Assembly (NCBI GenBank): GCA_036272735.1
Contig: DATAYF010000780.1
Span: 1-9,076, forward strand
Reading direction: 5' to 3'
Length of the DNA stretch: 9,076 bases
DNA from: DATAYF01 sp036272735
GTDB lineage: Bacteria; Chloroflexota; Ktedonobacteria; Ktedonobacterales; Ktedonobacteraceae
Shown here: one piece after another, positions 1 to 5,985 of the stretch
How positions within the stretch are numbered: position 1 is the first letter of the stretch
Layout of the letters: the number at the start of each line of letters is the position of its first letter
The notes under the pieces: model-generated
Told to the model about the DNA's origin: nothing
The model's database searches: none
The model's input: the letters and a program-made list of their open reading frames with translations, nothing else
Program-made: the position numbers and the translations under genes

Positions 1-120
1 GAGGCGTTTGTGTGGTCTCAAGCTGCATACTTTTCTTCCTGGTGTCGCTTCCTGTGATCCAAGATGCTACCCTCGTTAGCACCCTGAGATATCGAATTGT
101 TCAGTAAGTGATATGTTACT

Positions 121-153
121 ATTGTACAACACCCTGGGTGAATATTGTACGAC
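121..153. repeat. ATTGTAC direct repeat around a palindrome
   Basis: ATTGTACAAC (121-130) and ATTGTACGAC (144-153) match at nine of ten positions with a 23-bp period. Between them CACCC-T-GGGTG (130-140) is a perfect odd-centred palindrome. The layout resembles a transcription-factor operator about 130 bp upstream of the rqcH-like start codon. No regulator can be named. Confidence 0.4.
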
Positions 154-203
154 GTTGCCTCGTGCACTCGTACCTATCCTCTCTAGAACAATCCTGGCGA
201 TAG

Positions 204-212
204 TGGTAAGAT
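204..212 (+). promoter_or_regulatory. Possible extended -10 promoter of the rqcH-like gene
   Basis: TGGTAAGAT fits the extended -10 form (TGn followed by TAAGAT, close to TATAAT). No good -35 hexamer lies 16-18 bp upstream, which is tolerated for extended -10 promoters. Transcription would begin near 219 and give a leader of about 60 nt containing the 240-253 hairpin. The match is weak; TATACA at 236-241 is an alternative. Confidence 0.3.
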
Positions 213-278
213 AGGGAACACCAAATTTCGCGGGCTATACACTGAAAACAGTGAGCGGTCGATAGATCGGAAGGTCAT

Positions 279-2228
279 ATGCACGTAGACGCTATCACCA
301 TGGCTGCCGTCGCCGACGAGTGGCGTACACTCCTCATCGGCGCGCGTATCGATACTATTATTCAACCCACTGAGCATGCCCTGGCTATACAATGCTATGC
401 TCCCTCAGCGCAGGTTCCAGGGAAACCGAATCGCTGGCTTTACCTGTCGGCTCATCCGCAGTTGGCGCGGGTGCATTTGACGGCTATGAAACCGCCAAAG
501 ATTGCGACCGAACCTCCAGCTTTTGTGATGCTATTGCGCAAACATCTGGAAGGCGCACGTGTCGAGTCTATCGTACAGCCCCGTTGGGAACGCGTGCTCG
601 AAATCGTTGCCGGATACCGCCGCAATCCCGATAGTGATGAGCGCACACGTTTTCGCCTGATTATCGAAATTATGGGTCGCGTGAGCAACATTATCCTGTG
701 TGACGAGGCTGGGGTCATTCTTGGCAGTCTGCGTCGTGTTGGATCTGATGTGAACCGCTACCGGACGATTGCCGCTGGCGTTCCCTACGTCCCGCCACCG
801 CCACAACAACGAATGGTTGCTGGCCGTACCATTCCTCGCCTGGATCCAACAGAGGTTACGGCAGCTCAATTGTCGATGGTTGCCGCAGAGCTGCCCGCCG
901 GGGAGCCGGTGTCGGAGAAGAAACGCAAGCGTCCTCCTGAACCAGCGAAATTGTGGCAATTGCTCACCAGACACCTGCTCGGTTGTAGCCCTTTGTTGGC
1001 TCGTGAGATGGTCTATCGCACCACTGAAAATACCGAGACGCTGCTTGAGCAGGTCGATGATGGAGTCTGGGAAGAATTAGCCTGGAATGTACGCGATGTG
1101 ACGGCAGCTTATGATACTCATGCCTGGCAACCGCGCATCGTTGAACGCGTGCTACTAGATCAGAGTGAGGGCGAGACTCAGTCCACCAAGGCGTTGCTGG
1201 CCTTCGCCCCCTACATGCTTGAACAATACGTTGTGGACCCTGCTGTGCGTGTACGTGAGTCTTCCTCTATCAATCAAGTGCTCGACGAGTACTACGCGCG
1301 TGTGGAATGGCATGATGCCATGGAGAGTGTACGCGCTCCCATGCGCAAGCTTTTACAGACGCAGCGTGATCGTTGTCGGCGTAAAGCTGAGCTTTTGCAG
1401 CAAGAGATGCAGACCGCCGAAGAGGCGGCGCTTTATCGGTTGCAGGGAGAGCTATTGTTGGCGCATCAGACCGAGGTAGCGCAGGGTCCGACCCATATTG
1501 AACTGCCCAACGTTTTTGAAGATACCGGAGATGGGAACGTGCCGCTGGTCAACGTACCGCTTGACCCACGTTTTGATGCTGTGGTCAATGCCAATCGTCT
1601 TTTTCGGAAATACCACAAATTGCGCCGCGCCGTAGAACTTGTTCCTGCACAGATCGAGCAGAATAGCGTCGAGTTGGCAACGGTCGAACAACTATTGACC
1701 GATCTCATGCTGGCCGAAAATCCTACCGAGGTTGGCCTTGTGAAGGCTGAGGTACAGGCCGCCGGGTATATTCGTGGCAAGGCGTTGCAGGATAAGAAGG
1801 CACTAAAAGCGGCCAAAAAAGGCAAAAGTGGCAAGCAAGCGAAAGGGAAGTCAGCACATGCTAGTGGTGGAACACCTCTTGCCGTGCAGACCTCCGAAGG
1901 CTTTACCGTGCTGATTGGTAAAAATAGTCGGCAGAATGAAGAGCTAACCTTCCACCAGGCCACGGCCAACGATATCTGGCTGCACGCGCGTGGTGTCGCG
2001 GGCGCTCACGTGGTGATTAAGGTGGCAGGCCGTCAGGTTTCCCCACCCATGATTGAGCGTGTTGCCAGCCTGGCTGCTTACTATAGCGAGGCGCGTGGTA
2101 GTACCTCTGCACCCGTGGACTATACCTTGCAACGTCATGTGCGACACATGAAGGGTGGTGGGCCTGGTATGGTAATTTATGAGCGTGAACAAACCTTTTA
2201 TGCTGAACCACTGAGCGAAATTGACTAG
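279..2228 (+). CDS. rqcH: RqcH/Rqc2-family (NFACT) ribosome quality control protein
   Basis: Members of this family bind obstructed 50S subunits that carry peptidyl-tRNA and recruit tRNA-Ala to add C-terminal alanine tails, marking stalled peptides for degradation; older databases call them fibronectin-binding proteins. The 649 residues show the NFACT layout: an N-terminal domain from residue 1 with a conserved aspartate (D4), the segment SAHPQLARVH (57-66), LLRKHLEG (85-92) and EIMGRVSNIIL (130-140); a predominantly helical middle region with likely coiled coils (about 345-480); a lysine-rich linker (about 501-524); and the NFACT-R domain with DIWLHARGVAGAHVVIK (565-581). Length is slightly above the usual 560-600 because of the linker. 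The start is supported by GGAAGG at 269-274 and by the match of the first residues to the family. The DR dipeptide needed for tRNA recruitment in studied homologues appears as E104-R105. The gene stands alone and converges on the kinase gene with a 23-bp gap and no clear terminator. Confidence 0.93.
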   Translation: MHVDAITMAAVADEWRTLLIGARIDTIIQPTEHALAIQCYAPSAQVPGKPNRWLYLSAHPQLARVHLTAMKPPKIATEPPAFVMLLRKHLEGARVESIVQPRWERVLEIVAGYRRNPDSDERTRFRLIIEIMGRVSNIILCDEAGVILGSLRRVGSDVNRYRTIAAGVPYVPPPPQQRMVAGRTIPRLDPTEVTAAQLSMVAAELPAGEPVSEKKRKRPPEPAKLWQLLTRHLLGCSPLLAREMVYRTTENTETLLEQVDDGVWEELAWNVRDVTAAYDTHAWQPRIVERVLLDQSEGETQSTKALLAFAPYMLEQYVVDPAVRVRESSSINQVLDEYYARVEWHDAMESVRAPMRKLLQTQRDRCRRKAELLQQEMQTAEEAALYRLQGELLLAHQTEVAQGPTHIELPNVFEDTGDGNVPLVNVPLDPRFDAVVNANRLFRKYHKLRRAVELVPAQIEQNSVELATVEQLLTDLMLAENPTEVGLVKAEVQAAGYIRGKALQDKKALKAAKKGKSGKQAKGKSAHASGGTPLAVQTSEGFTVLIGKNSRQNEELTFHQATANDIWLHARGVAGAHVVIKVAGRQVSPPMIERVASLAAYYSEARGSTSAPVDYTLQRHVRHMKGGGPGMVIYEREQTFYAEPLSEID

Positions 2229-2251
2229 CTCATCATACTTTCTGTTTAATC

Positions 2252-3496
2252 CTACAGTTGTAGATGAAGAGTATCTTTTCTTCTGCTCTCGTCAGGGTCG
2301 GAACCGTTCACCAGTGGCAACCAGATTTCGAAGCAGGAGCCGTGTCCCACGGTGCTGTGGAGACGAATTTCGCCCTGATGAACGTGCGCCACCCACTGCA
2401 CAATTGCCAGACCCAGTCCACTTCCACTCGCTGTTTCTTTCTGGGTGTCTTCTTCCTCCCCTTGGAGAGATGCATGTGAACGTGCCGCATCCACACGATA
2501 AAAGCGCTCAAAGAGATGGCTCTGATGCTCTTCGGCAATTCCTGGCCCATTGTCCTTTATCCATATCCGACCCCACTCTTTTTCTCTTCGCCTCGCAGTG
2601 CTCCCTTCGACAAGGACACGGTTACCGATCCCAGCGGTATATTTGAGCGCGTTGTCAATCAGATTGGTCACCATCAAGGTCAGAAGCAGACGATCTCCAC
2701 GCACGCACAGTTCGGGAAGTTCCCCAAAACTCAGCTCTATCCCTCGTTGGTGAGCCAGGGTCGCAAATCGTTCCACCACCTCAAGGGTTACTTCACTCAT
2801 ATCCACCGAGGCCGGAGTGAGGATGGTTTGCTCGCTGTCGGCTCGCGCGAGCAGCAACAGGTCGTTGACCAGACGGGTCATGTGGTCTGTCTCGGCCTGA
2901 ATAAAGGAGAACTCCTGCCGAAGCGCTGCGATTGTGTCGAGCGCCTGTTTATACGTCGTTGGCTTGCTCCCCTGAGACAAGGCCCGGTTTGTCACAAGTG
3001 TGAGAATACTGAGTGGCGTCCGTAACTCATGGCTGGCATCGGCGGTAAACTGGCGTTGGCGGCTCAAGACGGCTTCTAAGCGATCGAGCATTTCGTCGAA
3101 GGTGCCCGCCAGCTCGCCCAATTCGTCGTGGCTGGTGAGGTGGAAGCGCCGACTCAGATCCGTCCGACCAATCTCCTGGGCCGTGCGAGTAATCAGACGG
3201 ACGGGATGCATGGCCCAGCTCGCCAGCCAATAGCCGCCGGCGGTAATGAACAGCAGGATCGTCAGACCCAGCAAGAAGATTTGTCGTGCGATCTGCAGGA
3301 GGTCATTAGGAGCAGACGATGGCAACATCTTGGCGATGGTGCTATACAATAATCCCCCAAAAAGCAAGAGCACAGCTGTGGTTGTCACGACGTACCAGAG
3401 CGTCAGTCGGATACGTATACTGCTCAGATGGAAGCCCATTTTTTGCCAGAGCGTTTGATCGTTACGCTCTGGTTGTTTCCCATGACGGGTACGCAT
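2252..3496 (-). CDS. HAMP-domain sensor histidine kinase
   Basis: A membrane sensor kinase that should autophosphorylate on histidine and pass the phosphate to the regulator encoded just upstream. Of 414 residues, two membrane segments (about 31-52 and 73-92) enclose only about 20 external residues, so there is no sizeable extracytoplasmic sensor domain. A HAMP domain follows (about 93-145), then HisKA with H156 in SHELRTP, and HATPase_c with the N box (N282 in DNALKYT), G1 DNGPGI (315-320), F box LFERFYR (328-334) and G2 GSGLGLAIV (358-366). All catalytic motifs are intact. The ATP lid between F box and G2 carries an acidic insertion (about 341-357) not usual in this class. The start is supported by AGGAG at 3508-3504, 7 nt before the ATG. 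It lies 22 bp after the regulator stop codon, surely in the same transcript. The tiny external loop suggests it may sense within the membrane or through a partner, possibly the neighbouring ABC permease; that is inference. Confidence 0.95.
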   Translation of the reverse strand: MRTRHGKQPERNDQTLWQKMGFHLSSIRIRLTLWYVVTTTAVLLLFGGLLYSTIAKMLPSSAPNDLLQIARQIFLLGLTILLFITAGGYWLASWAMHPVRLITRTAQEIGRTDLSRRFHLTSHDELGELAGTFDEMLDRLEAVLSRQRQFTADASHELRTPLSILTLVTNRALSQGSKPTTYKQALDTIAALRQEFSFIQAETDHMTRLVNDLLLLARADSEQTILTPASVDMSEVTLEVVERFATLAHQRGIELSFGELPELCVRGDRLLLTLMVTNLIDNALKYTAGIGNRVLVEGSTARRREKEWGRIWIKDNGPGIAEEHQSHLFERFYRVDAARSHASLQGEEEDTQKETASGSGLGLAIVQWVAHVHQGEIRLHSTVGHGSCFEIWLPLVNGSDPDESRRKDTLHLQL

Positions 3497-3518
3497 TGCT
3501 TGTCTCCTCTCTTTCTCT

Positions 3519-4193
3519 TCACTCTGGTGGATGCAAGCGATAGCCTACACCGCGCACCGTCTCTAGCAATTTGATGGGAAACGCTTCATCGACCTGGCAG
3601 CGGAGACGGCGCATGCAGACCTCAACGGCATTCAAGGTCCCGGTGAACTCATAGTTCCAGATATGGTTCGCAATCATCTCGCGGGTCAGTACCTGGTTGG
3701 GATGGCGCATCAAATAGTCGAGTAGGGCAAAGAGCCGGGGAGTGAGTTCGATGCGTTGCCCCGCCCGCTCAACCGCATGGGTTGCAGGATCGACACTCAG
3801 ATCACCCGCGCGCAGGACGGCGCTTTTCTCCGCGCCATTGCGGCGCAATAAGGCCCGGAGACGAGCGAGCAGTTCGCTCAGAGCAAAAGGCTTGACCAGG
3901 TAATCATCAGCACCACTATCCAAACCACGCACACGATCGGCCACCGTATCGCGCGCGGTTAAGAGGAGAATCGGCGTATTGAAGTGTTGGCGTCGAAGAT
4001 CTCGACACACCTCCAGTCCATCTTTCCCTGGCAGCAAAATATCGAGAATGAGCACATCGTAGGAAGTAGACTCGGCCAATGCCTGCCCCTCCACGCCATC
4101 ATACGCTGGATCAACGGCGTAGCCTTCGTCAACTAAGCTCATCTGAAGTTCATGATTCAAACGCCGATGATCTTCAACCAGGAGAATGCGCAT
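3519..4193 (-). CDS. OmpR/PhoB-family response regulator
   Basis: A DNA-binding two-component regulator of normal length (224 residues). The receiver domain (about 1-115) has the acidic pair E7/D8, phospho-acceptor D51 in LILDILLPG, T79 in LLLTA and K101 in LVKPF, all intact. The C-terminal winged-helix domain (about 128-222) shows LTPRLFALLDYLMRHPNQVLTRE and the recognition-helix region ending NAVEVCMRRLR, as in OmpR/PhoB. The start is favoured because MRILLVEDH is the canonical N-terminus; GGAAAGGG (4210-4203) lies 9 nt upstream. It is the first gene of the regulator-kinase operon. The promoter faces a tandem TGTCAG box matching what such dimers bind, so autoregulation is likely. The same intergenic box faces the dedA/ABC unit on the other side, making this the likely regulator of those genes. 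Confidence 0.96.
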   Translation of the reverse strand: MRILLVEDHRRLNHELQMSLVDEGYAVDPAYDGVEGQALAESTSYDVLILDILLPGKDGLEVCRDLRRQHFNTPILLLTARDTVADRVRGLDSGADDYLVKPFALSELLARLRALLRRNGAEKSAVLRAGDLSVDPATHAVERAGQRIELTPRLFALLDYLMRHPNQVLTREMIANHIWNYEFTGTLNAVEVCMRRLRCQVDEAFPIKLLETVRGVGYRLHPPE

Positions 4194-4225
4194 CGTTGGG
4201 TTCCCTTTCCTTTCTGCTCTCCTCT

Positions 4226-4231
4226 ATTATC
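4226..4231 (-). promoter_or_regulatory. Predicted -10 box of the regulator-kinase operon
   Basis: On the minus strand GATAAT (4231 down to 4226) matches TATAAT at five of six positions. It begins exactly 9 bp beyond the left end of the inverted repeat. The hexamer at the -35 position with a 17-bp spacer would be AGCACG, a poor match, as expected for an activator-dependent promoter. Transcription would start near 4219, about 26 nt before the regulator ATG. Confidence 0.5.
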
Positions 4232-4240
4232 CCTCAAAAA

Positions 4241-4291
4241 CCTGACACCGTGCTGACAAGAATAAGACAGCGATGTCAGCACGGTGTCAGG
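4241..4291. promoter_or_regulatory. Mirror-symmetric operator, likely response-regulator binding site
   Basis: A perfect 18-bp inverted repeat: the left arm 4241-4258 is the exact reverse complement of the right arm 4274-4291, with a 15-nt spacer. Inside the right arm TGTCAG occurs at 4274-4279 and again at 4285-4290, an 11-bp period, so each arm is itself a tandem direct repeat. OmpR/PhoB-family dimers bind such head-to-tail repeats about one helical turn apart; the motif resembles the Pho box (CTGTCAT repeats with the same period). Each arm lies 9 bp upstream of a -10-like hexamer, one serving the regulator operon and one serving dedA. It could in principle fold as a hairpin, but no T-tract follows on either strand and it lies between divergent starts, so a terminator is unlikely. 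Confidence 0.75.
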
Positions 4292-4300
4292 AGAAACAGG

Positions 4301-4306
4301 TATGCT
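4301..4306 (+). promoter_or_regulatory. Predicted -10 box of the dedA/ABC unit
   Basis: TATGCT matches TATAAT at four of six positions and starts exactly 9 bp after the right end of the inverted repeat, mirroring the minus-strand side. The -35 position at 17-bp spacing reads AGCACG, again not a -35 box, so activation from the adjacent tandem TGTCAG site is expected. Transcription would start near 4313, giving a leader of about 49 nt. Confidence 0.45.
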
Positions 4307-4361
4307 CTCTCCCGAACGCATCGACGAGCAGTGAGGATCAGTCAACAGAAAGAGGTTTTCG

Positions 4362-5147
4362 ATGAATGGAATACAACTCACGCAGCTTCTCGCCACCTAT
4401 GGCTATGGGGCAGTCTTGCTCTTTGTCACTATTGAGAGCACTGGCATCCCCTTTCCGGGCGAAACAATGCTGCTCATTGCTGCCATTGCCGCCGGAATGA
4501 CGCATCAACTAGCCATTCCCTGGGTCATTACTGCAGCAGCCAGCGGTGCTATCCTGGGCGATAACCTGGGGTTCTGGATCGGACGCACGGCTGGTTATCG
4601 CTTACTCCGTCGCTATGGGCATTACATCCGCCTTGATGAGCGCAAGCTCAAGCTGGGCCATTACTTGTTTCTCAAGCATGGCAGCAAAGTTGTCTTCTTC
4701 GGGCGCTTTGTGGCCGTTCTGCGCGCCTGGGCGGCCTTCCTGGCGGGAACGAACCGCATGAACTGGCCCACCTTTTTGCTCTTCAACGCGAGCGGTGCCG
4801 TGGTATGGGCCAGCCTTGTGGGACTCTCAGGTTACTTCTTGGGAAATGTCATGCAGCAGTTCAGTGGACCCATTGGGATCGCTACCACCGTAGGAGCGGG
4901 ACTCGTCAGTCTTGCCTGGTTCATCGTCTGGCATCATCAGAGCCGCCGCCTGGAGGACGAGGCCGAACGAGCACTGCCTGGCTCTCTGGATGATTACCGA
5001 AAGGTGCAGCGAACCGAGAGGCAATCTCGCCCTCGAAGCTCGAACAAACGCCCTTTGCCAGCGCCTTGTCAGAAAACACCAGTACACTCCTCCTCAACCC
5101 CGTCCAACGATGGTTCCGTTGGGACCAATACATTGCCGGGTAAATAA
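4362..5147 (+). CDS. DedA-family (VTT/SNARE-associated domain) membrane protein
   Basis: DedA proteins are polytopic inner-membrane proteins; characterised members include undecaprenyl-phosphate flippases that recycle the cell-wall lipid carrier, and others affect resistance to cationic peptides and pH or membrane potential balance. The family signatures are present: E25 and GIPFPGE (28-34) at the first re-entrant region, GDNLGFWIGR (66-75), the loop FGRFVAVLRAWAAFLAGTNRM (113-133), and the later NASGAVVWA (142-150). Hydrophobic segments lie at about 12-48, 53-72, 137-160 and 171-190. The last 70 residues (about 192-261) form a hydrophilic, Pro/Ser/Arg-rich tail beyond the family domain. GAAAGAGG (4348-4355) sits 6 nt before the ATG. 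It is the first gene after the divergent operator and is followed 88 bp later by the ABC ATPase. Lipid specificity cannot be read from the sequence. Confidence 0.93.
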   Translation: MNGIQLTQLLATYGYGAVLLFVTIESTGIPFPGETMLLIAAIAAGMTHQLAIPWVITAAASGAILGDNLGFWIGRTAGYRLLRRYGHYIRLDERKLKLGHYLFLKHGSKVVFFGRFVAVLRAWAAFLAGTNRMNWPTFLLFNASGAVVWASLVGLSGYFLGNVMQQFSGPIGIATTVGAGLVSLAWFIVWHHQSRRLEDEAERALPGSLDDYRKVQRTERQSRPRSSNKRPLPAPCQKTPVHSSSTPSNDGSVGTNTLPGK

Positions 5148-5235
5148 ACTCGGGGAGCAGTACCAAGCTAGAAAAATGGAAAGACACAGGAAAGACTCCT
5201 GTCAGCACACACAGTATGGAGAGGAACAGGAAGCT
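5148..5235 (+). other. dedA-ABC intergenic segment with half-operator match
   Basis: This 88-bp gap contains a 5-bp hairpin (CAGGA at 5187-5191, TCCTG at 5197-5201) and TGTCAGCAC at 5200-5208, identical to nine bases of each arm of the divergent operator. The second hexamer of the tandem repeat is absent, so it is at best a half site. No good promoter or terminator is seen, which favours read-through from dedA. Confidence 0.4.
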
Positions 5236-5985
5236 ATGCACACACAAGAAGAAGGAGATGCTCTCGCTTCGCCACAGCAGAAAACCCCTCAGGTGATGGA
5301 GGTACTCAGCATTACGAAGCGTCTCCCTTTGGGACGCGAACAGATGGACATTCTAAAAGGCATCTCTTTTGACGTGAGACGCGGAGAAATGCTGGCTCTG
5401 GTTGGGCCATCTGGCTCAGGCAAAAGTACCTTGCTCGGCATTCTCGCCGGCCTTGACAGCCCGACGAGTGGACAGATCGTGCTGGATGGCATCGATATAA
5501 CGCGGATGAGCGAGGGGAAGTTAGCCACTGTGCGCAATCGCAAGATCGGGATGGTTTTTCAAGCCTATAACCTGATCGCGACGTTGAGCGCGCAAGAAAA
5601 TGTCGAGATCCCCCTGTATGTGGGCAAGCATCCCGGCCCGCCCTCGACCCGTGCCAGGGAACTGCTGGCTCTTGTCGGACTCTCGCACCGTCTCTTGCAT
5701 CGGCCCGCCCAGCTTTCCGGGGGCGAGCAACAACGCGTGGCGATCGCGCGAGCGCTGGCGGCTGATCCAGCTCTGGTCATTGCTGATGAGCCGACGGGAA
5801 ACCTGGATGGGCAGAACAGTCAGAAGCTTCTCAAGCTGATCGCAGACCTGCGAGCGCAAACAGGAAAAACCTTTCTTCTCGCCACGCATGATCCGGTCGT
5901 TGCCACACATGCCGACCGCGTTGTGCAGATTGTCGATGGCGCGATCGCGGGAATACACGAACAGAACGGAGAGACCGCGCGATGA
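5236..5985 (+). CDS. MacB/LolD-type ABC transporter ATP-binding protein
   Basis: The ATPase subunit of a type VII (FtsX/MacB-like) ABC system, predicted to drive the permease encoded next. The 249 residues carry Walker A GPSGSGKST (57-65), Q-loop VFQAYNL (107-113), signature LSGGEQQRVAIARAL (160-174), Walker B LVIADEP with catalytic E185, the TGNLD D-loop typical of the LolD/MacB group (187-191) and switch H218; all are intact. The reading frame is open much further upstream (to 4912), but that part overlaps dedA and shows no family similarity. The ATG at 5236 is preferred for its purine-rich leader (GGAGAGG at 5218-5224, AGGAAG at 5228-5233). Starts at 5176 or 5296 (residue 21, just before the family-conserved part) are possible. 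The stop overlaps the permease start as ATGA, implying translational coupling. Confidence 0.95.
   Translation: MHTQEEGDALASPQQKTPQVMEVLSITKRLPLGREQMDILKGISFDVRRGEMLALVGPSGSGKSTLLGILAGLDSPTSGQIVLDGIDITRMSEGKLATVRNRKIGMVFQAYNLIATLSAQENVEIPLYVGKHPGPPSTRARELLALVGLSHRLLHRPAQLSGGEQQRVAIARALAADPALVIADEPTGNLDGQNSQKLLKLIADLRAQTGKTFLLATHDPVVATHADRVVQIVDGAIAGIHEQNGETAR

Larger units (their letters stand above)
1..278. other. Upstream non-coding region
   Basis: No convincing gene is seen here on either strand. The stretch holds a 10-bp direct repeat (ATTGTACAAC at 121-130, ATTGTACGAC at 144-153) flanking an 11-nt palindrome (130-140), a possible extended -10 at 204-212, a small hairpin CACTG-AAAA-CAGTG at 240-253, and a short palindrome CGATAGATCG at 260-269. 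It is probably the upstream regulatory region of the rqcH-like gene, but could include the tail of an upstream transcription unit that lies outside the window. Confidence 0.6.

Noticed and set aside
531..974. Minus-strand open frame of 147 codons inside the rqcH-like gene
   Set aside because: Same situation: antisense to the conserved NFACT-N domain, with no recognisable motifs.
1466..1969. Minus-strand open frame of 167 codons inside the rqcH-like gene
   Set aside because: It is antisense to a well-conserved gene, has no family resemblance and no ribosome binding context; it reflects the codon use of the opposite strand.
2229..2263. Terminator between the convergent rqcH-like and kinase genes
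   Set aside because: The only palindrome (CTACA-GT-TGTAG at 2252-2263) has 5-bp arms with a 2-nt loop and no T-tract, too weak to support a terminator.
2516..3025. Plus-strand open frame of 169 codons across the kinase gene
   Set aside because: It is antisense to the HATPase and HisKA domains, whose motifs are intact on the minus strand.
4241..4291. Inverted repeat read as a transcription terminator
   Set aside because: It lies between divergent start codons, has no T-tract on either side, and its internal tandem hexamers fit a protein-binding site better.
4912..5235. N-terminal extension of the ABC ATPase reading frame
   Set aside because: The frame is open, but the extension overlaps dedA, lacks ATPase-family similarity, and a better start with a purine-rich leader exists at 5236.
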